The notes beneath the pieces were generated by a model. That model was not told the DNA's origin. It worked only from the letters and a program-made list of their open reading frames with translations, and did not search any database. The position numbers and the translations under genes are program-made. From Planctomycetota bacterium (GTDB lineage: Bacteria > Planctomycetota > MHYJ01 > WSZJ01 > JACPWG01), in contig JACPWG010000101.1 in assembly GCA_016197205.1 (NCBI GenBank), positions 1 through 64,000 on the forward strand: a DNA stretch of 64,000 nt, given 5' to 3'. Shown here piece after piece: positions 25,819 through 33,968 of this stretch (positions are counted from its first letter, which is position 1; each line of letters opens with the position of its first letter).

Positions 25819-26654
25819 CGGACGCCCTCCACGGCGAAGGGGAGCGGGAGCAGGGCGGGACCGCGCCGTCGATCCAGCATTTCGATGGCGGCGCGAATGC
25901 GCTCTGCCGCTTCGGTCGTGCGGGAAGGCGTCCATCCGCCGTTCAGGAAGAGGCCCGACTCACGGCCGTCCTCGGTGAGATAGCCGAGGGCGAGGTGACC
26001 GACGCGGAAGAGGCGCGCGGGCTTCACCCGGGCCGCGCCGAGCGGCACGTCGGCGGTGTAGGCCTCGCCGGAGCGGGCGATGCGCAGCTCCTCCTGCAGG
26101 TGGGCCCAGTAGCGGGCGAAGCGGTCCGCCTGCGGTCGCGTGCAGTCGGCGGCGCCCGCGAGACGCTGCGCGCGGTCCTCGACGCGATACGGAATGCCGC
26201 CGGCGACGAAGGCCGCCGCACGAGCGACGGCCCGGTCCAGTTCGGGCGCCGCGACCGCTTTCGCGGCGTCACTCGCGACCTCTTCCCGCCGAAGACCCGC
26301 AAGCTCTTCGCGCACGGCCGCGAGCTCTTTGTCCGTGTCCGCTTCGCGCGCCTTCAGCTCGGCGATTTCCCCCTCAAGCTGCCGGAGCGGACGACGGACC
26401 CGTTCCAGCTCGGCGGCGCGCGCGCGTTGGCGTTCGTACCCGGCGGCGCGCGCCTCACGGAGTTTCGCAAGCACCGTCTGCAACTCGGCGGCGGGGTCGG
26501 CGGGGTTTGCGACCACGCCCGGAAGGGGGGCGCCCGCGGGGGAGGACGGCCCCGCGGGTTCGTCACCGGGGGCGGCCATGCCGACCGCCGCGAGAGCTAT
26601 GGTCGCGAAAGCGAGGCGTGCGTACCGAACCAGTCTCGGTCGGACATGGATCAT
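25815..26654 (-). CDS. DUF3450-like periplasmic coiled-coil protein
   Basis: 279 residues. A signal peptide (YARLAFATIALAAVGMAAPG) is followed by a coiled coil (residues about 50-130) and a C-terminal domain with RLFRVGHLALGYLTEDGRES, which resembles the DUF3450 pattern of a strand pair before the end. Its place as first gene before ttpC-type exbB, exbB, exbD, tonB and TPR is the standard order in many Gram-negatives, and this context is the stronger part of the call. It starts 32 bases after the interrupted hepT, so it may be read through from the TA genes. Confidence 0.75.
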   Translation of the reverse strand: MIHVRPRLVRYARLAFATIALAAVGMAAPGDEPAGPSSPAGAPLPGVVANPADPAAELQTVLAKLREARAAGYERQRARAAELERVRRPLRQLEGEIAELKAREADTDKELAAVREELAGLRREEVASDAAKAVAAPELDRAVARAAAFVAGGIPYRVEDRAQRLAGAADCTRPQADRFARYWAHLQEELRIARSGEAYTADVPLGAARVKPARLFRVGHLALGYLTEDGRESGLFLNGGWTPSRTTEAAERIRAAIEMLDRRRGPALLPLPFAVEGVR

Positions 26655-26685
26655 CAGGGAGGCTCCGGGCGGGGGCGGGCGGGTA

Positions 26686-27278
26686 TCAGGGGGCGCCGCC
26701 GAGACGTGCCGCGATCGCGGCCGAGAAGGCGTCGAGCGCGGCGTGCCCGGCGGGCAGCTCTTTCCCAAGCCGCTCCGCGTCGACGCTCGCATAGCCGTGG
26801 GCAAGCCGGTTCCTCAGTACCGCTCCACGGAAGTCGGGGACCAATAGGCGAAGGCAAGTTTGGCCGCCCGCCAGGCGCGCGAGCGAGGCGTAGTAACGGA
26901 GAACTACGGCGAGCGAGCGCAACGACGCGGGCGGCCAAAATCGCCGAGAAAATTGGTCACCCAATTGCGTGGGGCGGTACTCAGGGCGGACAGAGCGGAG
27001 AGCTTCTCCGCCAGCGGCTGCTCGAGGACGCCGTGATTCGCAAGCAGCGCGAAGCCCCCGGCATACGACGCAGGCACACCCCAGCCTTCGTCCGAGGCGA
27101 TATGGAGCGCGATGTCCGCAGCGTCCTGTACCGCGACCAGGAGGCTCATCGCGAGCGCATCCTGCCGATCCAGGTCGCCCCGAAACGCGTCGCAGTCCCC
27201 GGCGCGGCGGCGGCGGAGGCGTGCCGCGTGGTCCCGGAGGGAGGTGAGTTTTCGGAAGACGACGCTGGGATCGGTCAC
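26686..27278 (-). pseudogene. hepT: HepT-like (DUF86) toxin gene interrupted by a 162-bp MITE
   Basis: The upstream half (27278-26985) encodes MTDPSVVFRKLTSLRDHAAR through EKLSALSAL; the downstream half (26812-26686) encodes RNRLAHGYASVDAERLGKEL to the stop. Removing the insertion and one copy of the 5-bp repeat CTCAG joins them as SALRNRLAHGYASVD, an intact HEPN R-x4-6-H catalytic motif. The 167-bp change is not a multiple of three, so the gene is frameshifted and the catalytic motif cannot be translated in phase. HepT is an RNase/tRNA-acting toxin held off by MntA-mediated polyadenylylation of the HxY tyrosine; the partner gene lies 4 bases upstream. Confidence 0.9.
26818..26979. mobile_element. 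MITE: 162 bp, about 53-bp imperfect inverted repeats, 5-bp target duplication
   Basis: The ends taccgctccacgg... (26818-26870) and ...ccgtgggg-type cgtggggcggta (26928-26979) are inverted repeats over about 53 bases, with a perfect 12-base inner part (tttggccgcccg with cgggcggccaaa). The middle is a further short palindrome (cgtagt/actacg). Direct repeats CTCAG (26813-26817 and 26980-26984) flank it. There is no coding capacity, so it would need a transposase in trans. No second copy is recognised in this window. Confidence 0.88.
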
Positions 27279-27282
27279 GCGT

Positions 27283-27699
27283 TCACGCCTTCCCCGTTCC
27301 GGTCAGCAGGCGGCGGCGAAAAACTTCCGCCGCCCGTTCGAACGCGGGAGCGAAATCGAGGTATTCCGAAGCCGCGTCCGCGACGAAGCGCGAGACTTCC
27401 GCCGGACTCGCGGCCAAGAGCGGCCGACCATGGCGGGCCACCTGCCAGCGCAGCAGCGTGACGGCCTGATCCAGCCGGACCAGGTCGACCTCCCGTCCGC
27501 AGGCCATCGAAAGGGCTGCCTGCAGAGCGAGATCTTCGTGCAACGACTGCTGGGGATTCGCCGGGAGGATCGCCACGTCCACGTCGCTTTCCGGCCGCAG
27601 CGTGCCCGAAGCTCCGGAGCCGAAGAGCATCGCGAGCCGCAGCGCCGGCCCCGCGCGGAGTGCGGCGCGCAGCCGGTCACACTCGAGTTCACCGAGCAT
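27283..27699 (-). CDS. mntA: MntA-like nucleotidyltransferase antitoxin
   Basis: 138 residues. The polymerase-beta-fold signature GSGASGTLRPESDVDVAIL gives the G-S-x10-D-x-D active site. MLGELECDRL follows an AAGGAG ribosome site. Family knowledge: MntA AMPylates the Tyr of the HepT toxin, blocking its nuclease activity. The gene stops 4 bases before hepT, as in intact HepT-MntA pairs. With hepT disrupted it would be an orphan antitoxin, though it might still act on other HepT proteins in the genome. Confidence 0.88.
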   Translation of the reverse strand: MLGELECDRLRAALRAGPALRLAMLFGSGASGTLRPESDVDVAILPANPQQSLHEDLALQAALSMACGREVDLVRLDQAVTLLRWQVARHGRPLLAASPAEVSRFVADAASEYLDFAPAFERAAEVFRRRLLTGTGKA

Positions 27700-27714
27700 C
27701 GGGACGCTCCTTCG

Positions 27715-28458
27715 TCAGTTGCCCGCCTCCGCCGGCAAGCCCGCGTAAGCCGCGAGTCTCTGGAGCAGCCGCTTCTCCGGCGGGCGGATCTCGCCGTCCG
27801 CTTCCGCCATGGCCCGCACGCAGCGGTAGAGCACGCGCCGCTCGGCCTCCCCTTCCGGAATGGCGAAGTCCTTCACCGCGCCGCGACGAACGCCCGCGAC
27901 GATCTCTTCCCCTTCCGCGAGAGACAGCCCCAGCCGCTGACGGTACTGCTCCAAAACGTCCAGCTCCCGTGCGTCCACCTTGAGATCGACGTACATCGCG
28001 AGCACCATGTCGGTGTAGATCGCCCGGGCAAGCCCCTTCGCCGCGAGCCGAACGGTCGGGCCTGGCCCGTGCTCCGGAGTCGCCGCGGCGGCGGGCGAGC
28101 GGCCCGCAAGGGCATCAGCGAGGGCGCGATGGAGCAGGGACGCCAGCTCCCCGTGGGGGATGCCCGCATCCTCCGCCAGTCGTCGAATCACGCGCGTTTC
28201 CGCCGGGGAGAGGCAATGTTCCGAACTCACCAGCGACGCGATGAGCCCGAGGAGGAGCTTCCGCCGGCTCGCCGCGTCGGCGGGCATGGAGCTGGGCGTC
28301 TCGTGCGCGAGCACCCGTCGCTCCAGCGCCGCGGCCCAGGCGGGGGCCAGACCGAGCGCATCCCGGACACGGTCGAGCAGCGGACGCTCCTCCGCGGAGA
28401 TGACGCCGTCCTGGCCGACCATGCCGACGGTCAGGGAATAGAGCATCTCGGGATTCAT
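27715..28458 (-). CDS. TerB-like repeat protein
   Basis: 247 residues. Two or three copies of an acidic helical unit resemble TerB (DjlA N-terminal type): GMVGQDGVISAEERPLLDRV near the start, VDLKVDARELDVLEQYRQRL in the middle and RAMAEADGEIRPPEKRLLQR near the end. The D-G-x-I-x-x-x-E core is typical of predicted metal-binding TerB modules. No signal peptide. It is first in the minus-strand run and lies 15 bases before mntA. The role is unknown; TerB modules occur in stress and phage-defence contexts, but nothing here fixes that. Confidence 0.75.
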   Translation of the reverse strand: MNPEMLYSLTVGMVGQDGVISAEERPLLDRVRDALGLAPAWAAALERRVLAHETPSSMPADAASRRKLLLGLIASLVSSEHCLSPAETRVIRRLAEDAGIPHGELASLLHRALADALAGRSPAAAATPEHGPGPTVRLAAKGLARAIYTDMVLAMYVDLKVDARELDVLEQYRQRLGLSLAEGEEIVAGVRRGAVKDFAIPEGEAERRVLYRCVRAMAEADGEIRPPEKRLLQRLAAYAGLPAEAGN

Positions 28459-28685
28459 GGGCGCTTCCTCTCCACGTGCCTGCCCGGGCGCACGCCGCGA
28501 CCGCGGGCTGCGAGCGAGTCGTCACGGGGCCTTCGGACGTTTCGGCTTGCGGCGACCGCTGAGTCCGGCACTTTTTTTTCGCTCTCCGCGGGCCGGGCAC
28601 GAAGGCGTTCGGGCGCCTCGCGCAATCGTCGCACCTCGTGACCGGCATCCGAGACGCGGCTGCCAAGCGGCCGGGAACGGGGACC

Positions 28686-28715
28686 ATTCTACCGCCGGCG
28701 GGAGGCCGCGGTCAA
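28686..28715 (-). promoter_or_regulatory. predicted promoter upstream of terB-mntA-hepT
   Basis: On the minus strand TTGACC (28715-28710), 18 bases, TAGAAT (28691-28686). The leader to the TerB start would be long, about 220 bases, so another promoter nearer the gene is possible. Confidence 0.4.
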
Positions 28716-28815
28716 GCGGCGCACTGGTGCGCGCGACCGGCGCGGGGGGCGCCGTTCCGCGGCGCAGGAAACTCCCGCAGGCGCACGTGACCTTCCGAAA
28801 GCGATCGCCGTTCGA

Positions 28816-28837
28816 GTGCAGGGCGGAAGCCCTGCAC
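28816..28837. repeat. repeated hairpin gtgcagggc-ggaa-gccctgcac
   Basis: A 9-bp perfect stem with a 4-base loop just past the end of the 28874-29746 gene. The same stem with loop ttcc is at 39488-39509. It may act as a transcript end, though no T run follows. Confidence 0.6.
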
Positions 28838-28873
28838 CCCAAGAGATGCGTGACCCTCCACCCGCCGACACGC

Positions 28874-29746
28874 CTACGGGTCCCCAGCGAAGAGCCGTCG
28901 CGCCGCGGAGAGGCTGCACTTCTGGTAGGTGGCGTACGCGCCGGCCGCCGCTGCCCGCACCTCGGCCGGGGTCCCGCCGCCGAAGAACCGCAGGAGCGCG
29001 GCGTCGAGGGTGTAGGCCTCGGGGGCCATCAGGCCCGTCGTGAGCACGAGGGCATGCGCCCCGGCGCGCGCGACCGGCGCGGCGAAATACGCGCGGCTGG
29101 AGCAGGCCAAAACCATCGCGCTGCGCCGCGGCCCGCCAAGCCCCGGACCCGGTACTCCCGGCGCGGCGAATTCCATCAGGCCGTCGTGGCCGACGTAGGC
29201 GACCACATGCGACGCTCCGCCCGCGGTGACGCTCACCTTCTGGCCATCCGCGTCGGAGGCCTCGATTTGCGCGGGCGGGTCCCCGGCGGAAAGGCTCAGG
29301 AACCGACCGATGGCGTCGCGAATGCGTCGACCGTCCCAGGCCTCCGCGACGACGACGCAGGTCGCGCTCGCCCCACCGGGTCGCGCAACCGTTCGGCGGA
29401 AAACGATGCGTTCCAGGACTCCGCCTTCCGGCGCGCCTGCGACGCTCAGGCGCTGCCAGCCGACCTTCGCAAAATGCGACTTCACGCCGAAACGCGCGCC
29501 CCAGTAAAGGTTCGTCGCCGGGTCCTGGCCGTTGCCCAGCGCGGCCGGAACCGGCACGATGCCCTGGTGCACGTTGTCGCACAGCGCGACGACGACGTGT
29601 GCAACGAGTGGTCGCCCGGCACGCGCGTCGGCTTCGAGACGCTCCTGCGCAGCGTCCTCGGCCTGGACCCGCCCGGCCGCAGCCGCCACCGCGCAGAGGA
29701 ACGCGGACATGGCGAGCCCAAAAGTCGACGACCGCTTCCTGCGCAC
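28874..29746 (-). CDS. secreted conserved hypothetical protein
   Basis: 290 residues from a GTG preceded by GAGGA at 5 bases; an in-frame ATG 12 codons on is the alternative. The n-region RRKRSSTFG and the hydrophobic AMSAFLCAVAAAAG make a signal peptide. The block VVVALCDNVHQGIVPVPAAL then GNGQDPATNLYWGARFGVKS is a strongly patterned motif that I recall from a widespread conserved hypothetical family of bacteria; no function is known to me. Alone on this strand, with its own predicted promoter. Confidence 0.7.
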   Translation of the reverse strand: MRRKRSSTFGLAMSAFLCAVAAAAGRVQAEDAAQERLEADARAGRPLVAHVVVALCDNVHQGIVPVPAALGNGQDPATNLYWGARFGVKSHFAKVGWQRLSVAGAPEGGVLERIVFRRTVARPGGASATCVVVAEAWDGRRIRDAIGRFLSLSAGDPPAQIEASDADGQKVSVTAGGASHVVAYVGHDGLMEFAAPGVPGPGLGGPRRSAMVLACSSRAYFAAPVARAGAHALVLTTGLMAPEAYTLDAALLRFFGGGTPAEVRAAAAGAYATYQKCSLSAARRLFAGDP

Positions 29747-29810
29747 GACAATCCTCGAGACGTACGACCTTCGTTACCCGAGCCCGCGGCCGACTGCCGA
29801 GCCGGTCAGG

Positions 29811-29840
29811 ATCGTAGCTCGGGTCGCCGGCTTGGGGCAA
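29811..29840 (-). promoter_or_regulatory. predicted promoter of the 28874-29746 gene
   Basis: On the minus strand TTGCCC (29840-29835), 18 bases, TACGAT (29816-29811), about 65 bases before the GTG start. Confidence 0.45.
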
Positions 29841-29969
29841 GCAAAAGCGCGCGCGAACGCAGTGGCGCCGTCGTGTGAACGGCGCCGGGTCCGTCGCTAA
29901 AAGTCGATGCCGAGCACCAGCGTGACGTCCGCCGCGCGCACGAGAAAGACGTTCAGCCGTCCATTTTGC

Positions 29970-29998
29970 TTGACCCCCTTCGCAGGGCCCCCTAGAAT
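29970..29998 (+). promoter_or_regulatory. predicted promoter of the hem cluster
   Basis: TTGACC (29970-29975), exactly 17 bases, TAGAAT (29993-29998). It precedes the precorrin-2 dehydrogenase-like gene by about 90 bases and is the only good promoter seen before the four-gene run to 33505. Confidence 0.6.
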
Positions 29999-30088
29999 CG
30001 ACGGTTCTTGTCGCGACTCGGCCCGAGGATGCGCTCTTTCCGCTCGAAAAGCGCCTTCGGTCCCTGTCTTTTCCAGCGAAGGTCCGCG

Positions 30089-30784
30089 ATGGGCGCGATC
30101 CCGTATACGATCGGGCTCCTGCTGAAGGGAAAAAAAGCCCTAGTCGTCGGCGGCGGGCCGGTCGCGCTCCGGAAGGCCCTGACGCTCTCGGAGGCCGGAG
30201 CGCGCGTCGTGGTCGTGGCCCCCGCGATGGAACCGGAGTTCGCCGCGCACGCCCGCGCTCGCGGCTGGAGGCTCGTCCGGCGGCGCTTTCGCGCCTCCGA
30301 CCTCGACGGCGCGACCCTCGCCATCGGCGCGACCGACCGCCTGGAAGTGAACGAGGCCGTCGCCCGCGGGTGCGAGCGACGCGGGATCCCGGTGAACCTC
30401 GCCGCCCCGCCGGAACGGTCGACCTTTCTCGTCCCGGCGCTCCATCGGCAGGGGGACCTCGTCCTCAGCGTCTCGACCAACGGGCAGAGCCCCGCGCTCG
30501 CGCAGGCGATCCGCGAAGAGCTGCGACGGTCGTACGGCCCGACCTTCGCCGCCTTCCTTGCCTGCGTGGGTCAAGCGCGGCGACGCGTGTTGGAGCGGGT
30601 CGAGGACCCCGCCGCGCGCCGTCGCCTCCTCAAGCGCTTGGCGGGGCCCGCGCTGCTGCGTGCCTTCCGCGAAGGCGGATTGCGCGGCGCGCGCGCCCGC
30701 GTCGCGACGGCCCTGGCCGGCCGGCGGCTCCTCGACCGGGCGGATGCGCGGCCCGCGAGTCCGGCGCGAAAAACAAAGCGCTGA
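30089..30784 (+). CDS. precorrin-2 dehydrogenase / sirohydrochlorin ferrochelatase-like protein (CysG N-terminal type)
   Basis: 231 residues. The ATG at 30089 was preferred over one 27 codons earlier because the protein then opens IPYTIGLLLKGKKALVVGGG, the family form with a Rossmann GGGPVALRK loop for NAD. VNLAAPPERSTFLVPALHRQ and VLSVSTNGQSPALAQAIREE are the diagnostic blocks of Met8/SirC/CysG-A. The reaction is NAD-dependent oxidation of precorrin-2 to sirohydrochlorin, sometimes with iron insertion. It lacks the methyltransferase half of CysG. Bifunctionality cannot be read from the sequence. It precedes HemX- and HemA-type genes, a common arrangement in siroheme/heme operons. Confidence 0.9.
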   Translation: MGAIPYTIGLLLKGKKALVVGGGPVALRKALTLSEAGARVVVVAPAMEPEFAAHARARGWRLVRRRFRASDLDGATLAIGATDRLEVNEAVARGCERRGIPVNLAAPPERSTFLVPALHRQGDLVLSVSTNGQSPALAQAIREELRRSYGPTFAAFLACVGQARRRVLERVEDPAARRRLLKRLAGPALLRAFREGGLRGARARVATALAGRRLLDRADARPASPARKTKR

Positions 30785-30815
30785 ACCCTTCCAGGCACCG
30801 ACCCCGGAGACCCGC

Positions 30816-31661
30816 GTGAACGCCTCCTACACCCTGCCCCAGACGGCGCTCGTGACCCTCGGCTTCCTCATGTACCTGCTCGCCGCGGTGCTGGGGATGG
30901 GGCACCTCGTCTGGCGAAGCGTCGAGGCCGCACGCTTTTGCCGACTCCTCGCCGGGGGCGGCCTGCTGGCCCACGGCAGCTTCCTTCTCGTCCTCGCCCT
31001 CACCCTGCACTCTCCCGTGCCCGTCACCACCCGGTTCGAGTCCCTCATCTTCGTGGTCTCCATCCTCGTGCTCGCCTCCCTCCTCTTCGACGCCCTGTTT
31101 CATCTGCGCGCGGTCACCGGTTTCGTGCTCCCCCTCGTGACCGTCCTCTCCGCCGGGGCGGCGGGCGTCCTCTCGCTCGACCGGCAGGCGGGGTTCGCCG
31201 CCGAGGACCTGTACCTCTCCGCCCACATCGGGCTCACGCTCCTCAGCTACGCGGCCTTCACACTCGGTTTTATTTTCGGCGTCATGTACCTCACGCTCGA
31301 ACGCCAGCTCAAGGCGAAGCGCATGGGGTGGCTCTTCGACCTCCTGCCCCCGCTGGAAGTGGTCGACCGGCTGAGCGCGCGGGTGGTCGAAAGCGGCTTC
31401 GCGCTCCTCACCGTCGGCATCGCGCTCGGCCTCGTGGGCACGCACCGCGTGCAGGACGCGAGCGCGGGCTGGCGCGTGGATCCCAAGGTGCTGCTCTCGG
31501 GCATCACCTGGATCCTCTACCTCGTCACGATCCTTCTCCGGCGCTCCGCCGGGTTCCGCGGCCGGAAGGCGACCTACCTCACCGTGCTCGGCTTCGTCTT
31601 CGTCCTCTTCACCTACTTCGGGGCGAATCTCCTCGGAGCGGGCTTCCACCAGTTCGGATAG
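30816..31661 (+). CDS. CcsA/HemX-type membrane protein
   Basis: 281 residues from GTG with GGAGA before it. About eight membrane helices are visible, for example ALVTLGFLMYLLAAVLGMGH, LIFVVSILVLASLLFDALFH and LTVLGFVFVLFTYFGANLL. The segment AHIGLTLLSYAAFTLGFIFG carries the conserved His and helix of the cytochrome c assembly (CcsA/ResC) fold. In many bacteria a protein of this size lies directly before hemA and is called HemX, thought to influence HemA level or heme handling. The long WWD-bearing loop of full CcsA is not seen. It ends 4 bases before hemA. Confidence 0.85.
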   Translation: MNASYTLPQTALVTLGFLMYLLAAVLGMGHLVWRSVEAARFCRLLAGGGLLAHGSFLLVLALTLHSPVPVTTRFESLIFVVSILVLASLLFDALFHLRAVTGFVLPLVTVLSAGAAGVLSLDRQAGFAAEDLYLSAHIGLTLLSYAAFTLGFIFGVMYLTLERQLKAKRMGWLFDLLPPLEVVDRLSARVVESGFALLTVGIALGLVGTHRVQDASAGWRVDPKVLLSGITWILYLVTILLRRSAGFRGRKATYLTVLGFVFVLFTYFGANLLGAGFHQFG

Positions 31662-31665
31662 CGAC

Positions 31666-32931
31666 ATGGAGATCTCGGTCGTCGGACTGAACCATCGGCA
31701 GGCGCCGGTCGAGTTGCGGGAGCGGCTCGCGGTCCCGTCCGGCCGGCTGTCGGAGGCGCTCGCCCGCTTCCGCACCGCGTGCCCGGTCTCCGAGTCCGTC
31801 CTGCTCTCCACGTGCAACCGGGTCGAGGTGTACGCGCTCGCGAACGGCACGCCGGTCGGCGCGGAGAGCGTGGCGCGGTATCTCGCGGACTTCCATGGCG
31901 TCGAGCGGTCGGCCTTCGAAGGCTTCCTTTATCACCAGGCGGGGGTCGACGCGGTCCGGCATCTCTTCCGGGTCGCCGCGGGGATGGAGTCGATGGTGCT
32001 CGGCGAGACGCAGATCCTGGGGCAGGTGAAGGACGCGTACCTCGCGGCCAAGACCTGCCGGGCGACGGGTCGCGTTTTCAACCCGCTTTTTCAGCGCGCG
32101 CTGAACGTGGCCAAGCTCGTGCACGAGCGGACGGGGCTCGGACGGCGGAAGGTCTCGGTCCCGTCGGTCGCGGCCGACTTCCTGGAGAAGGTCTTCCAGG
32201 ACCTGTCGGCGAAGACGCTGCTCCTGGTGGGCGCGGGGGAGGTGGGAGAGGCGATGCTGCGCCACCTGCTCGAGCGCGGCGTCACGCGGGTCATCGTCTG
32301 CACGCGCCAGATCGAGCACGCCCGCGCCCTCGCGGAGCCGATCCAGGGCAAGGCCGTCCTGCTCGAGCTGCTCCCCGACTACCTCCCCGAAGCCGACATC
32401 GTGGTGACCTGCACCGCGTCGTCGGCGCACGTGCTCACGACGCAGGCCGTGGAGGAGGCGGTCCGGCGCCGCCGCGGCCAGCCGGTCTTCCTGCTCGATC
32501 TCTCCGTGCCGCGCAACGTGCATCCGGGGGCGGGAGACCTCGACAACGTCTACCTGTACAACATCGACGACCTGGAGTCGATCGTACGGCAAAACCTCGA
32601 GGAGCGCTCGCGCGAGCTGGACCGATGCGAGACGCTCGTCGAGGCCGAGGTGTCGGAATTCATGGGCTCCCTCAAGCTGCTCGATCTGTCGCCGATCATC
32701 GCGCGCCTGACCGAGGACCTGCACGTGATCGGGCGGGAAGAGCTGGCGCGCGCGCTGGACCGGCTGCGCGACCTCTCGCCCGAGGAGCGGGTCGAGGTGG
32801 AGAATCTCGTTCGCCGCGTGGTGAACAAAATCCTCCACCAGCCGATCTCGACGTTGAAGGAGGAAGCGAAGGCCGGCGAGGGAGTGCAATTCGTGGAAGC
32901 GATCAAGCGGATCTTCCGGCTCAGGTTCTGA
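31666..32931 (+). CDS. hemA: glutamyl-tRNA reductase
   Basis: 421 residues, full length. MEISVVGLNHRQAPVELRER, LLSTCNRVEVYA with the catalytic Cys, GMESMVLGETQILGQVKDAY and a GAGEVGEAMLRHL NADPH-binding loop are all present, followed by the C-terminal dimerisation helices (FMGSLKLLDLSPIIARLTED). It reduces glutamyl-tRNA-Glu to glutamate-1-semialdehyde, the first committed step of C5 tetrapyrrole synthesis. Sits in an apparent operon after the HemX-type gene; hemC follows 1 kb downstream. No hemL or hemB is in the window. Confidence 0.97.
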   Translation: MEISVVGLNHRQAPVELRERLAVPSGRLSEALARFRTACPVSESVLLSTCNRVEVYALANGTPVGAESVARYLADFHGVERSAFEGFLYHQAGVDAVRHLFRVAAGMESMVLGETQILGQVKDAYLAAKTCRATGRVFNPLFQRALNVAKLVHERTGLGRRKVSVPSVAADFLEKVFQDLSAKTLLLVGAGEVGEAMLRHLLERGVTRVIVCTRQIEHARALAEPIQGKAVLLELLPDYLPEADIVVTCTASSAHVLTTQAVEEAVRRRRGQPVFLLDLSVPRNVHPGAGDLDNVYLYNIDDLESIVRQNLEERSRELDRCETLVEAEVSEFMGSLKLLDLSPIIARLTEDLHVIGREELARALDRLRDLSPEERVEVENLVRRVVNKILHQPISTLKEEAKAGEGVQFVEAIKRIFRLRF

Positions 32932-32941
32932 GGACGGAGCG

Positions 32942-33505
32942 ATGCCCATCACGGTGAAGTGCCTGTGCGGCAAGGTGCTGACGGCGCCGGACGCGATGGC
33001 CGGGAAAAAGGCGAAGTGTCCAGGCTGCGGGAAGCCGGTGACGATCCCCCCGGCGGACGGCGGCGCAAGCGCGGGGCGACAGCCGTCGGTGAGCGAGCTG
33101 GAGACGCGCGTCTCCGTGGAGCCGCCTCCTTCGCTGGAGAAGCTGGGGATCAAGGTGCCCGGCGCGGCGCCCGCTGCCGGACCCGCGAGGCCATCGAGTG
33201 TCGCGCCTGCCGCCGGCACGGCGAAGACCACCGGCGCCACGACGGCCGCGGGGGTGAGGCCGGCGGCGCCCGCGGCGGCCGCGGCGACAGGTGCCCCCGC
33301 CGCCCCCGCGACCGCCGCTGTCCACGGCGCGAAGACCTCCGCGGCCGGTCCGCCGGCGGCTGGGGTCGCACCAAAGGCGGACGGCGGCACGACGGGAGAG
33401 CGGAAGTGCGGCCAGTGCGGCAAGGTGTGGCCCGCGGACACCGTGGTCTGCGTCGCTTGCGGGTTCAACATGCGCAGCGGGATGAAGCTGCGCCAGAAGC
33501 TGTAG
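32942..33505 (+). CDS. double zinc-ribbon protein with Ala/Pro linker
   Basis: 187 residues. The N-terminus VKCLCGKVLTAPDAMAGKKA then CPGCGKPV is a zinc ribbon (CxC...CxxC) of the kind found at the N-terminus of many planctomycete proteins. A long low-complexity Ala/Pro/Gly linker (residues about 40-150) leads to a second ribbon, CGQCGKVWPADTVVCVACGF, and a basic tail. No catalytic domain and no membrane segment. It lies 10 bases after hemA and is probably co-transcribed; function unknown. Confidence 0.75.
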   Translation: MPITVKCLCGKVLTAPDAMAGKKAKCPGCGKPVTIPPADGGASAGRQPSVSELETRVSVEPPPSLEKLGIKVPGAAPAAGPARPSSVAPAAGTAKTTGATTAAGVRPAAPAAAAATGAPAAPATAAVHGAKTSAAGPPAAGVAPKADGGTTGERKCGQCGKVWPADTVVCVACGFNMRSGMKLRQKL

Positions 33506-33968
33506 GGCCGTGTTGGCGAGGTCCCGAAACGGAGCGCACTCCTTGCTGGTTGTTGATTAACAACCCGAACTGAGGCTAAACTCGACCGACGGCGGCGAAT
33601 GGCCAGATCATGGCTCCGCGTCCCAGCTCGACGCGGGCGAAGTTTGAGATTTGAAATTTGACTTTTTGCAAATTGAAATTCGACCCGGCCGCGTGGGGCG
33701 GATGCGAGACTTTTACACAGAGACGCGGAGACGCAGAGGCCGGGCGCCGAGTCCACCGTCCTCTACCGGCGATGATCTCTGGCAACGCACGGAGAGATCG
33801 GTTTTAGCTTCACTTCGGCTTGTTGTTCTTGATTGCTGATTCTCCGAGCGTGGGAGGCCGAGGACCCTCGGCATTCGGCCAGCAGCGATCGGTCGCCGAC
33901 AACGGTCCAAGCTGTGTCCGGGCTTCGTCAACGGCCTTCTACCCGCTGCCTCCGATTGCGAGCCCTTC
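33506..33968. other. intergenic with small repeats
   Basis: Holds a hairpin ggttgtt-gatt-aacaacc (33549-33566), an AT-rich stretch with tttgaaatttgac-like words (33640-33680), and cacagagacgcggagacgca (from 33716), which recurs inverted at 35097-35120 with one mismatch over 24 bases. No gene is supported. Confidence 0.5.

Larger units (their letters stand above)
28459..28873. other. intergenic region between TerB and the next gene
   Basis: Contains a predicted minus-strand promoter (28686-28715) and a hairpin of the repeated gtgcagggc type (28816-28837) that lies just after the stop of the gene at 28874. Nothing else is recognised. Confidence 0.5.
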
